Under the pieces are notes generated by a model, which was not told the origin of the DNA, did not search any database, and saw only the letters and a list, made by a program, of their open reading frames with translations. Position numbers and translations under genes: made by a program. Below are positions 1 through 10,127 of a stretch of DNA of 64,000 bases, piece by piece. Source of the DNA: Phycisphaerales bacterium. Its GTDB lineage: Bacteria; Planctomycetota; Phycisphaerae; Phycisphaerales; UBA1924. Position 1 is the stretch's first letter, and each line of letters starts with the position of its first letter. Where the stretch lies: the NCBI GenBank assembly GCA_020853975.1, contig JADYXW010000041.1, positions 30,541 to 94,540 on the forward strand, read 5' to 3'.

Positions 1-714
1 CTCCGCAGCGTCCGGGTTTGCTCTCAACCCGGGCGTGTCCACCCAGCGCACCACGAGCCCGTCGAGCTCGACAATCGCCCCCACGTGGTCTCGCGTGGTT
101 CCCGGTTCGTCGGCGACGATGGATACGCGACGACCCGCGAGCGCATTGAGCAGCGACGACTTCCCGATGTTGGACGGGCCGACGGCCACGACGAGAGGAG
201 GTTCAACCAGCCTCCGGAACTCACTAGAAAGCGGGTCACCCGGCCCTGGAAATGCCACGCCCGGCCGAGCCCACGCCTCGGGCTGCGCCAGCAGGGCCGG
301 AATGACGCTGGGGCTCACAGCCCGCGCGAGGGTCCAGAGCATCCAGGCTTCCAGATCGCTGCCGGCTTCCGGGTAGAGCGCCCGGGGGGAGGGGTCCGCC
401 CTCCGGGAGAACCCCCGCGTCCCCAGCCAGTCGATCACGCTTCCCATGACGGCCGGCCCCCCGTGGGGCATGAGGTGAAGCGAGTCCTCCCACCGGAACA
501 CGACCATCTGATCGACGCCGGGCACGTCGACCACACGGGCCTTCCCTGCGTCGAACGGGGGCAACCCCAGCCGCCTGAGCGCTACGGAGGCATCGGGCCC
601 GAGCACGATGCAGGCCAGCGCGCCGCGCGCGCCAACGGGCGTGGCGAGCGCCCACCAGGGGCCTGCATGGTCGCTCGCGAGTTCAGGGGTCGGCATCTCG
701 CCCGTCCCGGTCAT
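1..714 (-). CDS. MnmE/TrmE-like GTPase, partial (3' end runs off the window)
   Basis: Reverse-strand translation MTGTGEMPTPELASDHAGPWWALATPVGARGAL...VVAVGPSNIGKSSLLNALAGRRVSIVADEPGTTRDHVGAIVELDGLVVRWVDTPGL shows P-loop, TTRD and DTPG GTPase motifs. It overlaps the 3' end of coaX. Confidence 0.75.
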   Translation of the reverse strand, partial: MTGTGEMPTPELASDHAGPWWALATPVGARGALACIVLGPDASVALRRLGLPPFDAGKARVVDVPGVDQMVVFRWEDSLHLMPHGGPAVMGSVIDWLGTRGFSRRADPSPRALYPEAGSDLEAWMLWTLARAVSPSVIPALLAQPEAWARPGVAFPGPGDPLSSEFRRLVEPPLVVAVGPSNIGKSSLLNALAGRRVSIVADEPGTTRDHVGAIVELDGLVVRWVDTPGLRANPDAAE

Positions 715-1525
715 CGTCGGAAACGGCGGACTCCTCGTGATCGAGGCTTTCGTCTGAGTCATCCGCTCCCCAAGCGAGCTTGCATGCCTCGAGTATGCCG
801 ATGAGCTGGAGATCGGGCACGATGTGCTCGACCAGGTCGTGGTTCTCAAAGAGGAGAGCCGCGTCCCCACCGGTCGCGATGATCTGCGGGAACGCGCCGT
901 AAAACTCGGCGTATCGCTCGATGGTCTCTCGCACCGCGCCGCGTGCAGCCGCGAGCACGCCCAGGAGCATCGCGTGCTGGGTGTCGCGGCCGAAGGGGCC
1001 GAGGGCAGGGTCGGGCGGCTCGAACCGCACCGCCGGAAGCTGCGCGGTGCGTGCGTGAAGGGCCGCGAGCATCATGCCCAGACCGGGCGCGATACACCCG
1101 CCATGGAAGACGCCCTCGCCATCCACGAAGTCCACCGTGATCGCCGTCCCCGCGTCAACGATGATGCACGCCTGCTCTGCGCGAACAAAGGCGCCGAGCG
1201 CGCAGAGGATCCTGTCCTGCCCCACGGTCGAGGCGTCCCGGAGCGTGTGCACAAAGGGCAACGGGACATCGGCGCCCGCGTGGAGGGGCGTGACGCCGGA
1301 CTTCCGAACGGCTGAGGCCAGCGCGTCCCGCGCGGGCGGGTTGACGCTGGCGAGAACCACCGGCAGGCCGGGTGAGGCGGCCAACGCTCCGAGAATGGCC
1401 CCGGCGGCGGCGGCCGGGTCATTGCACGGGAACGAGGCCGGGTCGATGAGATCCCCCTTGAGGAAGCGGCCGACGCGCGTACGAGAGTTGTTGACCGCGA
1501 CGGCGATCAGGGAATCGGGCTGCAT
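683..1525 (-). CDS. coaX: Type III pantothenate kinase
   Basis: IIVDAGTAITVDFVDGEGVFHGGCIAPGLGMMLAALHARTAQLP is typical of CoaX. Confidence 0.88.
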   Translation of the reverse strand: MQPDSLIAVAVNNSRTRVGRFLKGDLIDPASFPCNDPAAAAGAILGALAASPGLPVVLASVNPPARDALASAVRKSGVTPLHAGADVPLPFVHTLRDASTVGQDRILCALGAFVRAEQACIIVDAGTAITVDFVDGEGVFHGGCIAPGLGMMLAALHARTAQLPAVRFEPPDPALGPFGRDTQHAMLLGVLAAARGAVRETIERYAEFYGAFPQIIATGGDAALLFENHDLVEHIVPDLQLIGILEACKLAWGADDSDESLDHEESAVSDDDRDGRDADP

Positions 1526-1564
1526 GATCGATAATACGGCCGACCGGGGGCAAGATGGTGCCGG

Positions 1565-2626
<1,062 letters not shown>

Positions 2627-2629
2627 TGG

Positions 2630-3019
2630 TCACTTCTCGGCGAGCTTGCGTTTGATCGGTTCCGGGGACTTGACCTTCACCTGGCCGGTGGCCTTGTTCA
2701 GGGCTACCTCGCCCGATTCCTTCTCAGCCAGAGATACCGCCAGGGGCAGGTACCGAGCGGAAACCTTCCACACTTCCCCCTCGCGTTCGGCGGGGAGCAT
2801 CAGGGCCTTCTGCGTTTCGGGGTTCTTGAGGGGGAACAGAAGGCCCCCGCCCGACGGGCGGTCGCACTCGTAGAGGTCGCCGGTGGCCACATCCACGATC
2901 ACGACCGTCGTTGCTTTTTCGATCTGGTCCCCCGACCTGAGCTGCCAGAAGAGACCCAAGCCCAGCGCGATGGCTGCGGCGACGAAGAGCACGATGTGCC
3001 AGGGCCTCACACCTTCCAT
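2630..3019 (-). CDS. Hypothetical single-TM protein
   Basis: MEGVRPWHIVLFVAAAIALGLGLFWQLRSGDQIEKATTVVIVDVATGDLYECDRPSGGG. N-terminal TM helix. Stop lies 3 nt from the start of the pseudopilin gene. Confidence 0.65.
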   Translation of the reverse strand: MEGVRPWHIVLFVAAAIALGLGLFWQLRSGDQIEKATTVVIVDVATGDLYECDRPSGGGLLFPLKNPETQKALMLPAEREGEVWKVSARYLPLAVSLAEKESGEVALNKATGQVKVKSPEPIKRKLAEK

Positions 3020-3227
3020 ACGTCCTGAGACTCCGAAACCACCTTCGAGGGCCGAAGCATATACCTCCAGTCTCCCGGCATGCATCCAGACACCCGACAC
3101 GAACTGCTGCAACAGTGGCTTTGTACCGCACCGGGCCCTCCCGCCGCAACCGATCGCAAGGTCTTGACGAAGTCCTAACCGCGGCCTCGCGGCCCGGAGG
3201 ACTCGTCCGGGCACCCTACCATCACCC

Positions 3228-4295
3228 ATGCGGCTGATTCTTGCCAACCCCCGGGGCTTCTGCGCCGGGGTACACATGGCCATCGACGTGGTTGACCAGG
3301 TGCTCGACCTTTTCCCGGGCGAGGATCTCTATGTCTACCACGAAATCGTCCACAACCGGCACGTCGTGGGGCGGTTCATCTCGCGGGGTGTGAAGTTCGT
3401 TGACGACGTGGACGAGGTGCCAACCGGCAAGATTGTGGTGTTCTCCGCCCATGGCATCCCCCCGGACGTCCGCGCCAGGGCCCGGGCCCGTGGGCTGACC
3501 GCGATCGACGCGACGTGCCCCCTGGTCACCAAGGTGCATGCGGAGGCCGTGCGTTACGCTCGCCAGGGGTACCAGGTACTGCTTGTGGGACACAAGAACC
3601 ACCAGGAGGTCATCGGCACTACGGGAGAGGCGCCGAACGCGACGCAGGTTGTCGAGAGTCCCGACGACATCCCCGGGCTCACGATCCGCGACCCGGAGAA
3701 GCTTGTGTACCTCACGCAGACGACGCTCTCGACCGACGACGCCGGTCTCATCATCGACGCGCTCAAGCGGGCGTTCCCGGCCATCAAGGCCCCGCCGAGC
3801 GAGGACATCTGCTACGCGACGACGAACCGGCAGCACGCGGTGCGGACCATCGCGCCGGAATGCGACCTTGTGCTTGTCATCGGCTCGAAGAACTCCTCGA
3901 ACTCGGTGCGCCTGACCGAGATCGCCTCGAACGTCGGCACGCCGGCCAGGCTGCTGGACGACGTCTCCGAGGTCGACTGGTCGTGGTTCGATACCGGCGG
4001 TGAGACCGTGCTCGTGACCGCCGGCGCTTCCGCGCCGGAGGACCTGGTCGCGAGCCTTTGCCGAACGATCCTGGCGAGGTTCGGCGGGACCATCGAGACC
4101 CGCGACGTGTTCGACGAGGACGTCGAGTTCGCACAGCCGGGCGCTCTGAGGAAGCTGATGACGGACCGCGGGATCGACCCTCGCTCGCGGCGGCTTCGCG
4201 TCTCCGCCCCTGTCGTGACGGCGGACGCCTACGGGGCGGTTCCGCTGACGGTGAGCGCGACAAGAGCACGCAGCCCCAGTACCGGGCAGGCCTGA
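3228..4295 (+). CDS. ispH: 4-hydroxy-3-methylbut-2-enyl diphosphate reductase
   Basis: MRLILANPRGFCAGVHMAIDVVDQVL...HGIPPDVRARARARGLTAIDATCPLVTKVH is the LytB/IspH signature. Confidence 0.95.
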   Translation: MRLILANPRGFCAGVHMAIDVVDQVLDLFPGEDLYVYHEIVHNRHVVGRFISRGVKFVDDVDEVPTGKIVVFSAHGIPPDVRARARARGLTAIDATCPLVTKVHAEAVRYARQGYQVLLVGHKNHQEVIGTTGEAPNATQVVESPDDIPGLTIRDPEKLVYLTQTTLSTDDAGLIIDALKRAFPAIKAPPSEDICYATTNRQHAVRTIAPECDLVLVIGSKNSSNSVRLTEIASNVGTPARLLDDVSEVDWSWFDTGGETVLVTAGASAPEDLVASLCRTILARFGGTIETRDVFDEDVEFAQPGALRKLMTDRGIDPRSRRLRVSAPVVTADAYGAVPLTVSATRARSPSTGQA

Positions 4296-4339
4296 CAACA
4301 CCTAAGCAGAGCACGGAGCGCCCGCGGCGTCGCGAAACC

Positions 4340-5521
4340 ATGAAGCACCCGACACAGCACATCTTCGAGTTCACGCCGGAATCCCTGGGCGCCTGGTGCG
4401 AGACCCGCCGCATGCCCAAGTTCAGAGGCAAGCAGATCCTCGAGTGGGTCTACGAGAAGGGGACGATCGACCCCGGGGCGATGTCGAACTTGTCCAAGCT
4501 CGATCAGACGACGCTCGCGCGGGACATGACGTTTCTGTCGGGGCGGACGCTGCGCCAGCAAGCCGCGACCGACGGTACCCAGAAGCTGCTCATCGAGTGG
4601 GACGATCACCAGACGCCCCAACCGGTCCGCACGCTGGAGGTCGCGCCGCCTTCTCCCCTTGCCATCGCGGGGCAGGAGCAGGGCGACCCTTCACGACAGA
4701 CCGAGTGCGTGATGATCCCGAGCCTTGCCAACGAGCGAGAGCCCGAGGACGACGACGGCTCGCGCCGGGCGCCACGATTCACCGCGTGCATCTCGTCGCA
4801 GGTCGGGTGCCCGGTGGGATGCCGCTTCTGCGCGTCCGGGCTCACGGGGCTTGACGCCAACCTCTCCGCCGGACGCATCGTCGAGCAGGTGTGGCGCCTC
4901 GCACGTCTGAAGGGCGTGAGGCGGATCACGAACGTGGTGTTCATGGGCATGGGTGAACCCCTGAGCAACCTTGCCGCCGTGATCCCCGCGGTCAGGACGA
5001 TCACGTCCCTGTGGGGGCCGGGCATCTCGGCCCGCAAAGTGACGATCTCCACGGTCGGTCTGCCAAAGGCCATCCAGCGCCTGTCGGAGCAGCTTGACCT
5101 GCCCGTGACGCTCGCACTCTCGCTGCACGCGCCGAACGACGAGCTGCGGCGAAAGCTGATCCCGTGGGCCGAGTACACAACGATCGCGGAGTTGCTCGCG
5201 GCGTGCCGCGCGTGGTTCGAGAGGACGGGCCGCGAGATCACTCTGGAGTACACGCTGCTGCGCGGGGTGAACGACCGGCCCGAGCACGCGAGGCAGCTTT
5301 CGGAACTCGCCCGGACACTCCGGGCCAACGTGAATCTGATCCGGTACAACGAAGTCGCGGGGACGGAGTTTGAGCGCCCGCGAGACGAGGACGTACTGGC
5401 GTTCCAGAAGGTGCTGCGGGGGGCGAACATCAACGTGCACATACGGGCCAGCCGCGGGCGGGACATCGCCGCCGCGTGCGGGCAGCTCCGGCACGAGAAC
5501 ACGTCCAAGGCCGGGGCATGA
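4340..5521 (+). CDS. rlmN: 23S rRNA (adenine(2503)-C(2))-methyltransferase, radical SAM
   Basis: MPKFRGKQILEWVYEKG; CISSQVGCPVGCRFCASG CxxxCxxC motif; VVFMGMGEPLSN; LSLHAPND. Confidence 0.93.
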   Translation: MKHPTQHIFEFTPESLGAWCETRRMPKFRGKQILEWVYEKGTIDPGAMSNLSKLDQTTLARDMTFLSGRTLRQQAATDGTQKLLIEWDDHQTPQPVRTLEVAPPSPLAIAGQEQGDPSRQTECVMIPSLANEREPEDDDGSRRAPRFTACISSQVGCPVGCRFCASGLTGLDANLSAGRIVEQVWRLARLKGVRRITNVVFMGMGEPLSNLAAVIPAVRTITSLWGPGISARKVTISTVGLPKAIQRLSEQLDLPVTLALSLHAPNDELRRKLIPWAEYTTIAELLAACRAWFERTGREITLEYTLLRGVNDRPEHARQLSELARTLRANVNLIRYNEVAGTEFERPRDEDVLAFQKVLRGANINVHIRASRGRDIAAACGQLRHENTSKAGA

Positions 5522-6270
5522 GCGATCCGGGCATGAGGCCGTTCGGGCCCGAGCACCTCGGGGCGCTCGCGTGGACACTGCCGCTGATGGTCGGGTCGTC
5601 CTGGCTTGGGAGGCGGTGGCTCCGTCGCGCCTCTGAGGGGCGTGACTCGCGTGGCCTGGCAAAGGAGCGATTGCTCTGCGCCTGGTGGGGCGCGGGGGTG
5701 GTCGCCATCAACATCGCCTCGATCGCGTACTGGCTCATGCCCGGGCGGTACGACGTCAGGACAAGTTTGCCCCTGCAGCTGTGCGATCTGGCTTGCCTCA
5801 TGACGCCGCTGGTGTTCATGACAAGGTGGCGCCTGCCCCGGGCTCTGGTGTACTTCTGGGGGATCGGGCTCTCGACGCAGGCGTTTGTGACTCCGACACT
5901 CGACGAACCGCCCCCCTCGGCGCGGTACTGGCTGTTCTGGCTCGTGCATCTCGCCATCGTGGGCAGCGCCGTCTACGACCTGGCGGTCCGGCGGTTCAGA
6001 CCAACCTGGCGCGAGCTTATCTGGGTGCTCTGCGTCACCATCACCTGGGCCGCGCTCATGGTGTGGCTGAACGAATCGCTGGGGAGTAACTACGGGTACG
6101 TCGGGCGGGGAGACGCGAGTTCCCCCACCATCGTCGACCTCCTCGGTCCATGGCCGGCGCGGGTGCTGATCATGGGCATCATCGGCTCGGGAATGTTCGT
6201 GTGCCTGTGGGGCGTGTGGCCTCTCTGGGCGCGGCTGCGCCCCGGGCATCGCGCCCCTGGGGCACGCTAG
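5518..6270 (+). CDS. TIGR02206/YwaF-like integral membrane protein
   Basis: LPLQLCDLACLMTPLVFMTRWRLPRALVYFWGIGLSTQAFVTPTL...LNESLGSNYGYVGRGD. Multi-TM. ATGA overlap with rlmN. Confidence 0.7.
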   Translation: MSDPGMRPFGPEHLGALAWTLPLMVGSSWLGRRWLRRASEGRDSRGLAKERLLCAWWGAGVVAINIASIAYWLMPGRYDVRTSLPLQLCDLACLMTPLVFMTRWRLPRALVYFWGIGLSTQAFVTPTLDEPPPSARYWLFWLVHLAIVGSAVYDLAVRRFRPTWRELIWVLCVTITWAALMVWLNESLGSNYGYVGRGDASSPTIVDLLGPWPARVLIMGIIGSGMFVCLWGVWPLWARLRPGHRAPGAR

Positions 6271-6282
6271 ACTGCGCCCCGA

Positions 6283-7434
6283 ATGACCCGGCTCGTGCTC
6301 GGACTCATCCCGCTCGCGTTCCTGCTCGCATGGCCCCTCACGGTGATCGTGCGCAGGATCAGCGCATCGCTCGGCGCTATGGACGCCGCGGGTGTCGAAG
6401 GGCAGGTCAAGGCGGCACCCCGGCGCGTGCCAAACACCGGGGGCGTCGCGATCTTCCTGGCGATTGCGGCCCCGATCGTGCTGGGGCTCTGGTTCCTCGC
6501 CCCGATGGGCGCCTCTTCCGACACCGAGTGGCAGGAAGAACCCGGGCTGATCCCGGTCGACCTCTACGAGCACCTGCCACGCCTCGCGCACTCGGCGGAC
6601 ACGGCGCTGCTCCTCGTCGGGTGCCTGGCGGCCCTGCACGTGCTGGGGCTCATCGACGACCGCCGCCCCCTGGGGCCATTCGTCAAGCTTGGGGTCATGA
6701 CGGCGGTAGCCGCAGCGGTCCCCCTGCTCTCTCCAGAGACGCGGATGCTGACGATGCTCGATGCGCACGCGGGAGGCTCGTGGCTGTCCATTGCGCTCAC
6801 GGTACTCTGGCTGCTGGTGGTGACAAACGCGATGAACTTCATGGACAACATGGACGGGCTCACCGCCGGGACCGCGGGGATCGCGTCCGCCTGCTTCCTT
6901 GCCGCTGCCATCCTGCACCAGCAGTGGTTTGTCGGCGCGTGCCTCGCACTGCTGGTGGGCGCGTGCGCGGGCTTCCTCGTGCTGAACTATCCGCCCGCGA
7001 AGATCTTCATGGGCGACGGGGGTTCGCTGGTCATCGGATTCCTGCTCGGGTTCCTGACGATCCGTACGACGTATGTTCCCGACGCCTTCGCCGGAATGCT
7101 CGCGGGCCGGTGGTACGGCGTGTTCATGCCCCTGTGCGTGCTCGCGGTCCCGATCTATGACTTCGTGAGCGTGGTGGTCATCAGGCTCAGCCAGGGCCGT
7201 AGTCCGTTCGTGGGGGACATGCAGCACCTCTCTCACCGGCTGGTCGGGATGGGCCTCTCAAAGCGTGCGTCGGTGATGGTCATCTGGGGCCTCACGCTCG
7301 TGACGGGCATTTCGGGGATCGTGCTGGGCGGGCTCGCGCCCTGGCAGGCAGCCCTCGTGGGGGGACAGGTGCTGGTCATTCTCGGGCTCATCGCCGCGTT
7401 TGAGTTCGCCCGGTCGCGGGGTACCTCGGCATGA
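6283..7434 (+). CDS. MraY/WecA-family undecaprenyl-phosphate glycosyl-1-phosphate transferase
   Basis: VPNTGGVAIF, NAMNFMDNMDGLTAG, AKIFMGDGGSLVIGFLLG motifs. Multi-TM. Confidence 0.88.
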   Translation: MTRLVLGLIPLAFLLAWPLTVIVRRISASLGAMDAAGVEGQVKAAPRRVPNTGGVAIFLAIAAPIVLGLWFLAPMGASSDTEWQEEPGLIPVDLYEHLPRLAHSADTALLLVGCLAALHVLGLIDDRRPLGPFVKLGVMTAVAAAVPLLSPETRMLTMLDAHAGGSWLSIALTVLWLLVVTNAMNFMDNMDGLTAGTAGIASACFLAAAILHQQWFVGACLALLVGACAGFLVLNYPPAKIFMGDGGSLVIGFLLGFLTIRTTYVPDAFAGMLAGRWYGVFMPLCVLAVPIYDFVSVVVIRLSQGRSPFVGDMQHLSHRLVGMGLSKRASVMVIWGLTLVTGISGIVLGGLAPWQAALVGGQVLVILGLIAAFEFARSRGTSA

Positions 7435-9794
7435 AGGGCGTGTCGAGCGATCCCGCTCGGGGCACGCCCGGCCGGGCGGCGTTCGGCGCCGCGGCACTCC
7501 TCGTCGGGTGCGTCTGGGTGCGAATGACGACGTCGCACGACTTCTTCCCCGCCTGGGGCGGCGACCCGCTGACCACCGAGTCCCCGATCCTGGGTCTCAC
7601 ACCCGCCGCGTCGCTCGCGCTGGACGCCATTACGACCCTCGCATCGATGCTGTTGCTCGCGGCGATGCGAGCGAGGGGGATCGTGCTGCCTTGGTGGGAG
7701 CACGCACTCGCGGCTGCGGGATGGATCGCCGTCACGCTCCACGCGTGGATGCTCGGCCCCGGGGGCGATATGCAGGGGCTGCTGCTCGGGGGGACCTGGT
7801 GCTCGGGCATCGCGGCGGCCCTGGCGGCGAGGTGCGCCGCGCGGGACGCCACGCTCCGCAACCTCGTTTTCGCGGGGCTGCTTGCTGCGATCGGCCCGCT
7901 GTTCCTGCGGGGGCTTGCGCAGGTCTACATCGAGCATCCGATGCTGCTGGAGACGTATCGCGCCGATCGGGCGGCGATCCTCGGATCCCACGGCTGGACG
8001 GAAGATTCGCCCATGGCCCGCGCGTACGAACGCCGGCTGCTGCAGTCGGAGGCGACGGGCTGGTTCGGTATGGCGAACGTCTACGCGTCGGTCGCCGCGG
8101 CAACGCTCGCTGCGTTGTTCGCGCTGCTGGTCGCGGCGGCGCGGTCTCGGGCCACGCGGAGCGGGCTGCTCGCCGCGGCGCCCGGGCTCGGGGCGCTCAT
8201 GGCGGCCGGCTCGCTGGCGTACGCGAAGTCCAAGGGCGGGGCGGGGGCGTTCGCGTTGGGCTTTCTCATGGTGGTGCTGGCGCACGTGGGCCCGCGCGTG
8301 CTGGGGTTGGCGCGGGGCCGCTGGGCCTCGATCGTGGGAATCGGCGCCCCGGTGCTGGTCCTGCTGATGGTGGTCGCGCGGGGCCTCGTGGGGATTCGGT
8401 TCGGTGAGCTCAGCCTGCTCTTCCGCTGGTTCTACATCGAGGGGGCGGTTCGGGTCTGGCTCGACCGGCCTCTGCTGGGGGTGGGCCCGACGGGGTTCAA
8501 GGCGGCGTACACGCTGCTGAAGCCCCCGATCGCTCCGGAGGACGTCAGCAGCCCACACTCGATCCTGTTCGACTACGCCGCGACGCTTGGTGTGGGTGGG
8601 ATGGCCTGGGGGGCGCTCTTCCTCGCGTGGATGCGGACCGCAGGGAAGCAGCTCTTCGGAGAGCCGCCCCAGTCGAGCGGCCTCCCGCCGCTTCGCCTGC
8701 ACGGAGGTGTGTTGATTCTGTCCATGGTGGGTGCCACGCTGGTGGGCTCTCTGCTGGAGCGTGCGGTCGCGACGCCCGAGATGGGCCTGGTCAGGATCGG
8801 CGGGCTCGTGCTGGCATCGCTCATCGGGGTCGGCGTGCTCACGGTGCTGGCGGATGACCGGATGCCCCGCGCGAGGCTAGCCCTGGCCGCGGCGGCCGTC
8901 ACCGCCGGCTCGCACGCCCAGATCGAGCTCACGTCCATCTCGCCCGGGAGCGTGGCGTGGCTGCTGGCGATCGTGGCGTGCGGGGCGCCCACCTGGGACA
9001 CCAAGGCTGTGCCCCGCGTGCCCTGGGCTTTGTGGTGGCTCGCACCGGCGTGCCTGCTGGCCGTGATCGCGGTCCGGCGGGGATGGCGATGGGAAGCCCC
9101 GCTCCGCCTCGCGTATGAGTCTGTCGCGCCTGTCGCCGACATGGACGCCCGACTGAGAGACCTCGCGACCCGGCCCCGGGCGGATGATTCCCCCCGCCGG
9201 ATCATCGCGGACCTTGGAGCGGCGCTCGGAGAGCCCGAGCTCGAGCGGCGTGCACTGACGGGCGAGGACGTCACGGCGGCGATGCTCCGGCTTCGACTCA
9301 GAGCGACGGGGCAAGCAACGTCGCACCTTGCCATCGCCCTGGACCGGGAGCCACGTGACTTCCAGACCTGGCAGGCGCTCACCCGGCTGTTGCTCGTCAG
9401 GCTCGGCGACCTGCGGCAGGCCGGTGCGGAGGGCGAGTCGCTCGACGAGGCTCTCGCCCGCGTGCGCAAAGCCCTCGACGAGTACCGCGGACCGGTGGAC
9501 GCGGCATCCCAGGGCTGGCGCGCGACGATGCACCACTCGCTCTCCCAGATGTTGCCATCCGAGGACGACCTGCGACTGGCGGTCCGAGATTGGGAGGAAG
9601 CGGCGGCCCTGGCCCCGCACGGGGTACTCATCCCCATGTCACTCGCCAGGGCCAACGCTCTGCTCGGAGAGACCGTTCACGCCCGCGAGTGGGCCTCACG
9701 GGCACTCGAGAATCATGCCAAGATGGCTCTGGACCCCCTCCAGGGGCTCACGGAGGCCCAGGTAGTCGAAATGAGGGGCTTGGCAGGGCGCTAG
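7431..9794 (+). CDS. O-antigen ligase-like polytopic membrane protein
   Basis: Multiple TM segments, WLDRPLLGVGPTGFKAAYTLL...EDVSSPHSILFDYAATLG (Wzy_C-like), soluble C-terminal region. ATGA overlap with the upstream transferase. Confidence 0.7.
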   Translation: MKGVSSDPARGTPGRAAFGAAALLVGCVWVRMTTSHDFFPAWGGDPLTTESPILGLTPAASLALDAITTLASMLLLAAMRARGIVLPWWEHALAAAGWIAVTLHAWMLGPGGDMQGLLLGGTWCSGIAAALAARCAARDATLRNLVFAGLLAAIGPLFLRGLAQVYIEHPMLLETYRADRAAILGSHGWTEDSPMARAYERRLLQSEATGWFGMANVYASVAAATLAALFALLVAAARSRATRSGLLAAAPGLGALMAAGSLAYAKSKGGAGAFALGFLMVVLAHVGPRVLGLARGRWASIVGIGAPVLVLLMVVARGLVGIRFGELSLLFRWFYIEGAVRVWLDRPLLGVGPTGFKAAYTLLKPPIAPEDVSSPHSILFDYAATLGVGGMAWGALFLAWMRTAGKQLFGEPPQSSGLPPLRLHGGVLILSMVGATLVGSLLERAVATPEMGLVRIGGLVLASLIGVGVLTVLADDRMPRARLALAAAAVTAGSHAQIELTSISPGSVAWLLAIVACGAPTWDTKAVPRVPWALWWLAPACLLAVIAVRRGWRWEAPLRLAYESVAPVADMDARLRDLATRPRADDSPRRIIADLGAALGEPELERRALTGEDVTAAMLRLRLRATGQATSHLAIALDREPRDFQTWQALTRLLLVRLGDLRQAGAEGESLDEALARVRKALDEYRGPVDAASQGWRATMHHSLSQMLPSEDDLRLAVRDWEEAAALAPHGVLIPMSLARANALLGETVHAREWASRALENHAKMALDPLQGLTEAQVVEMRGLAGR

Positions 9795-9832
9795 GGGGCA
9801 TGGGGAAAGGCAAGTGGCGACTGCTCCCGGGC

Positions 9833-9860
9833 TTGATTCGCGGCCCGCTGCTTCTACTAT
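9833..9860 (+). promoter_or_regulatory. Candidate sigma70-type promoter upstream of a small ORF and fusA
   Basis: TTGATT (9833-9838), 16-nt spacer, TACTAT (9855-9860). Confidence 0.4.
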
Positions 9861-9872
9861 TGTCCTCCCCGT

Positions 9873-9965
9873 ATGAAGGGCAAACATCGCCTCGGGCCGA
9901 GCGGCCCGAATGCGGGGACGGAGCCCGGCCAGATGGACGAGGAAGAAGAAATCGAGCCGCACTAG
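9873..9965 (+). CDS. Candidate 30-aa small ORF in the fusA leader region
   Basis: ATG...TAG: MKGKHRLGPSGPNAGTEPGQMDEEEEIEPH. Lies just downstream of the candidate promoter. Not in the supplied ORF list because it is short. Confidence 0.3.
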   Translation: MKGKHRLGPSGPNAGTEPGQMDEEEEIEPH

Positions 9966-10127
9966 TTTCCTCGTCCACGTGCGCGTGGACCCGACCGTTC
10001 TCCCGCTTCACTCAAGCAGTTTTCCGCCCCAGAACCGTTCCGGGGCCGCGTTCTCCGAACCAGCACCCGCCGAGGACGGCCCGACAACGCGTCGGCCGGG
10101 CGATCGGCAAACCCTGACGAGCGACCC

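Noticed and set aside
3164-3227. TTGACG upstream of ispH as a promoter
   Set aside because: A good -35-like hexamer, but no acceptable -10 element at 16-18 nt spacing.
4606-7236. 876-aa minus-strand ORF
   Set aside because: It lies antisense to rlmN, the YwaF-like gene and the MraY-like gene, all with clear family motifs. The translation is Arg/His/Pro/Gly-rich and typical of shadow ORFs in GC-rich DNA.
7233-8702. 489-aa minus-strand ORF
   Set aside because: Antisense to the O-antigen ligase-like gene. Biased Arg/Gln/Pro composition with no recognisable motifs.
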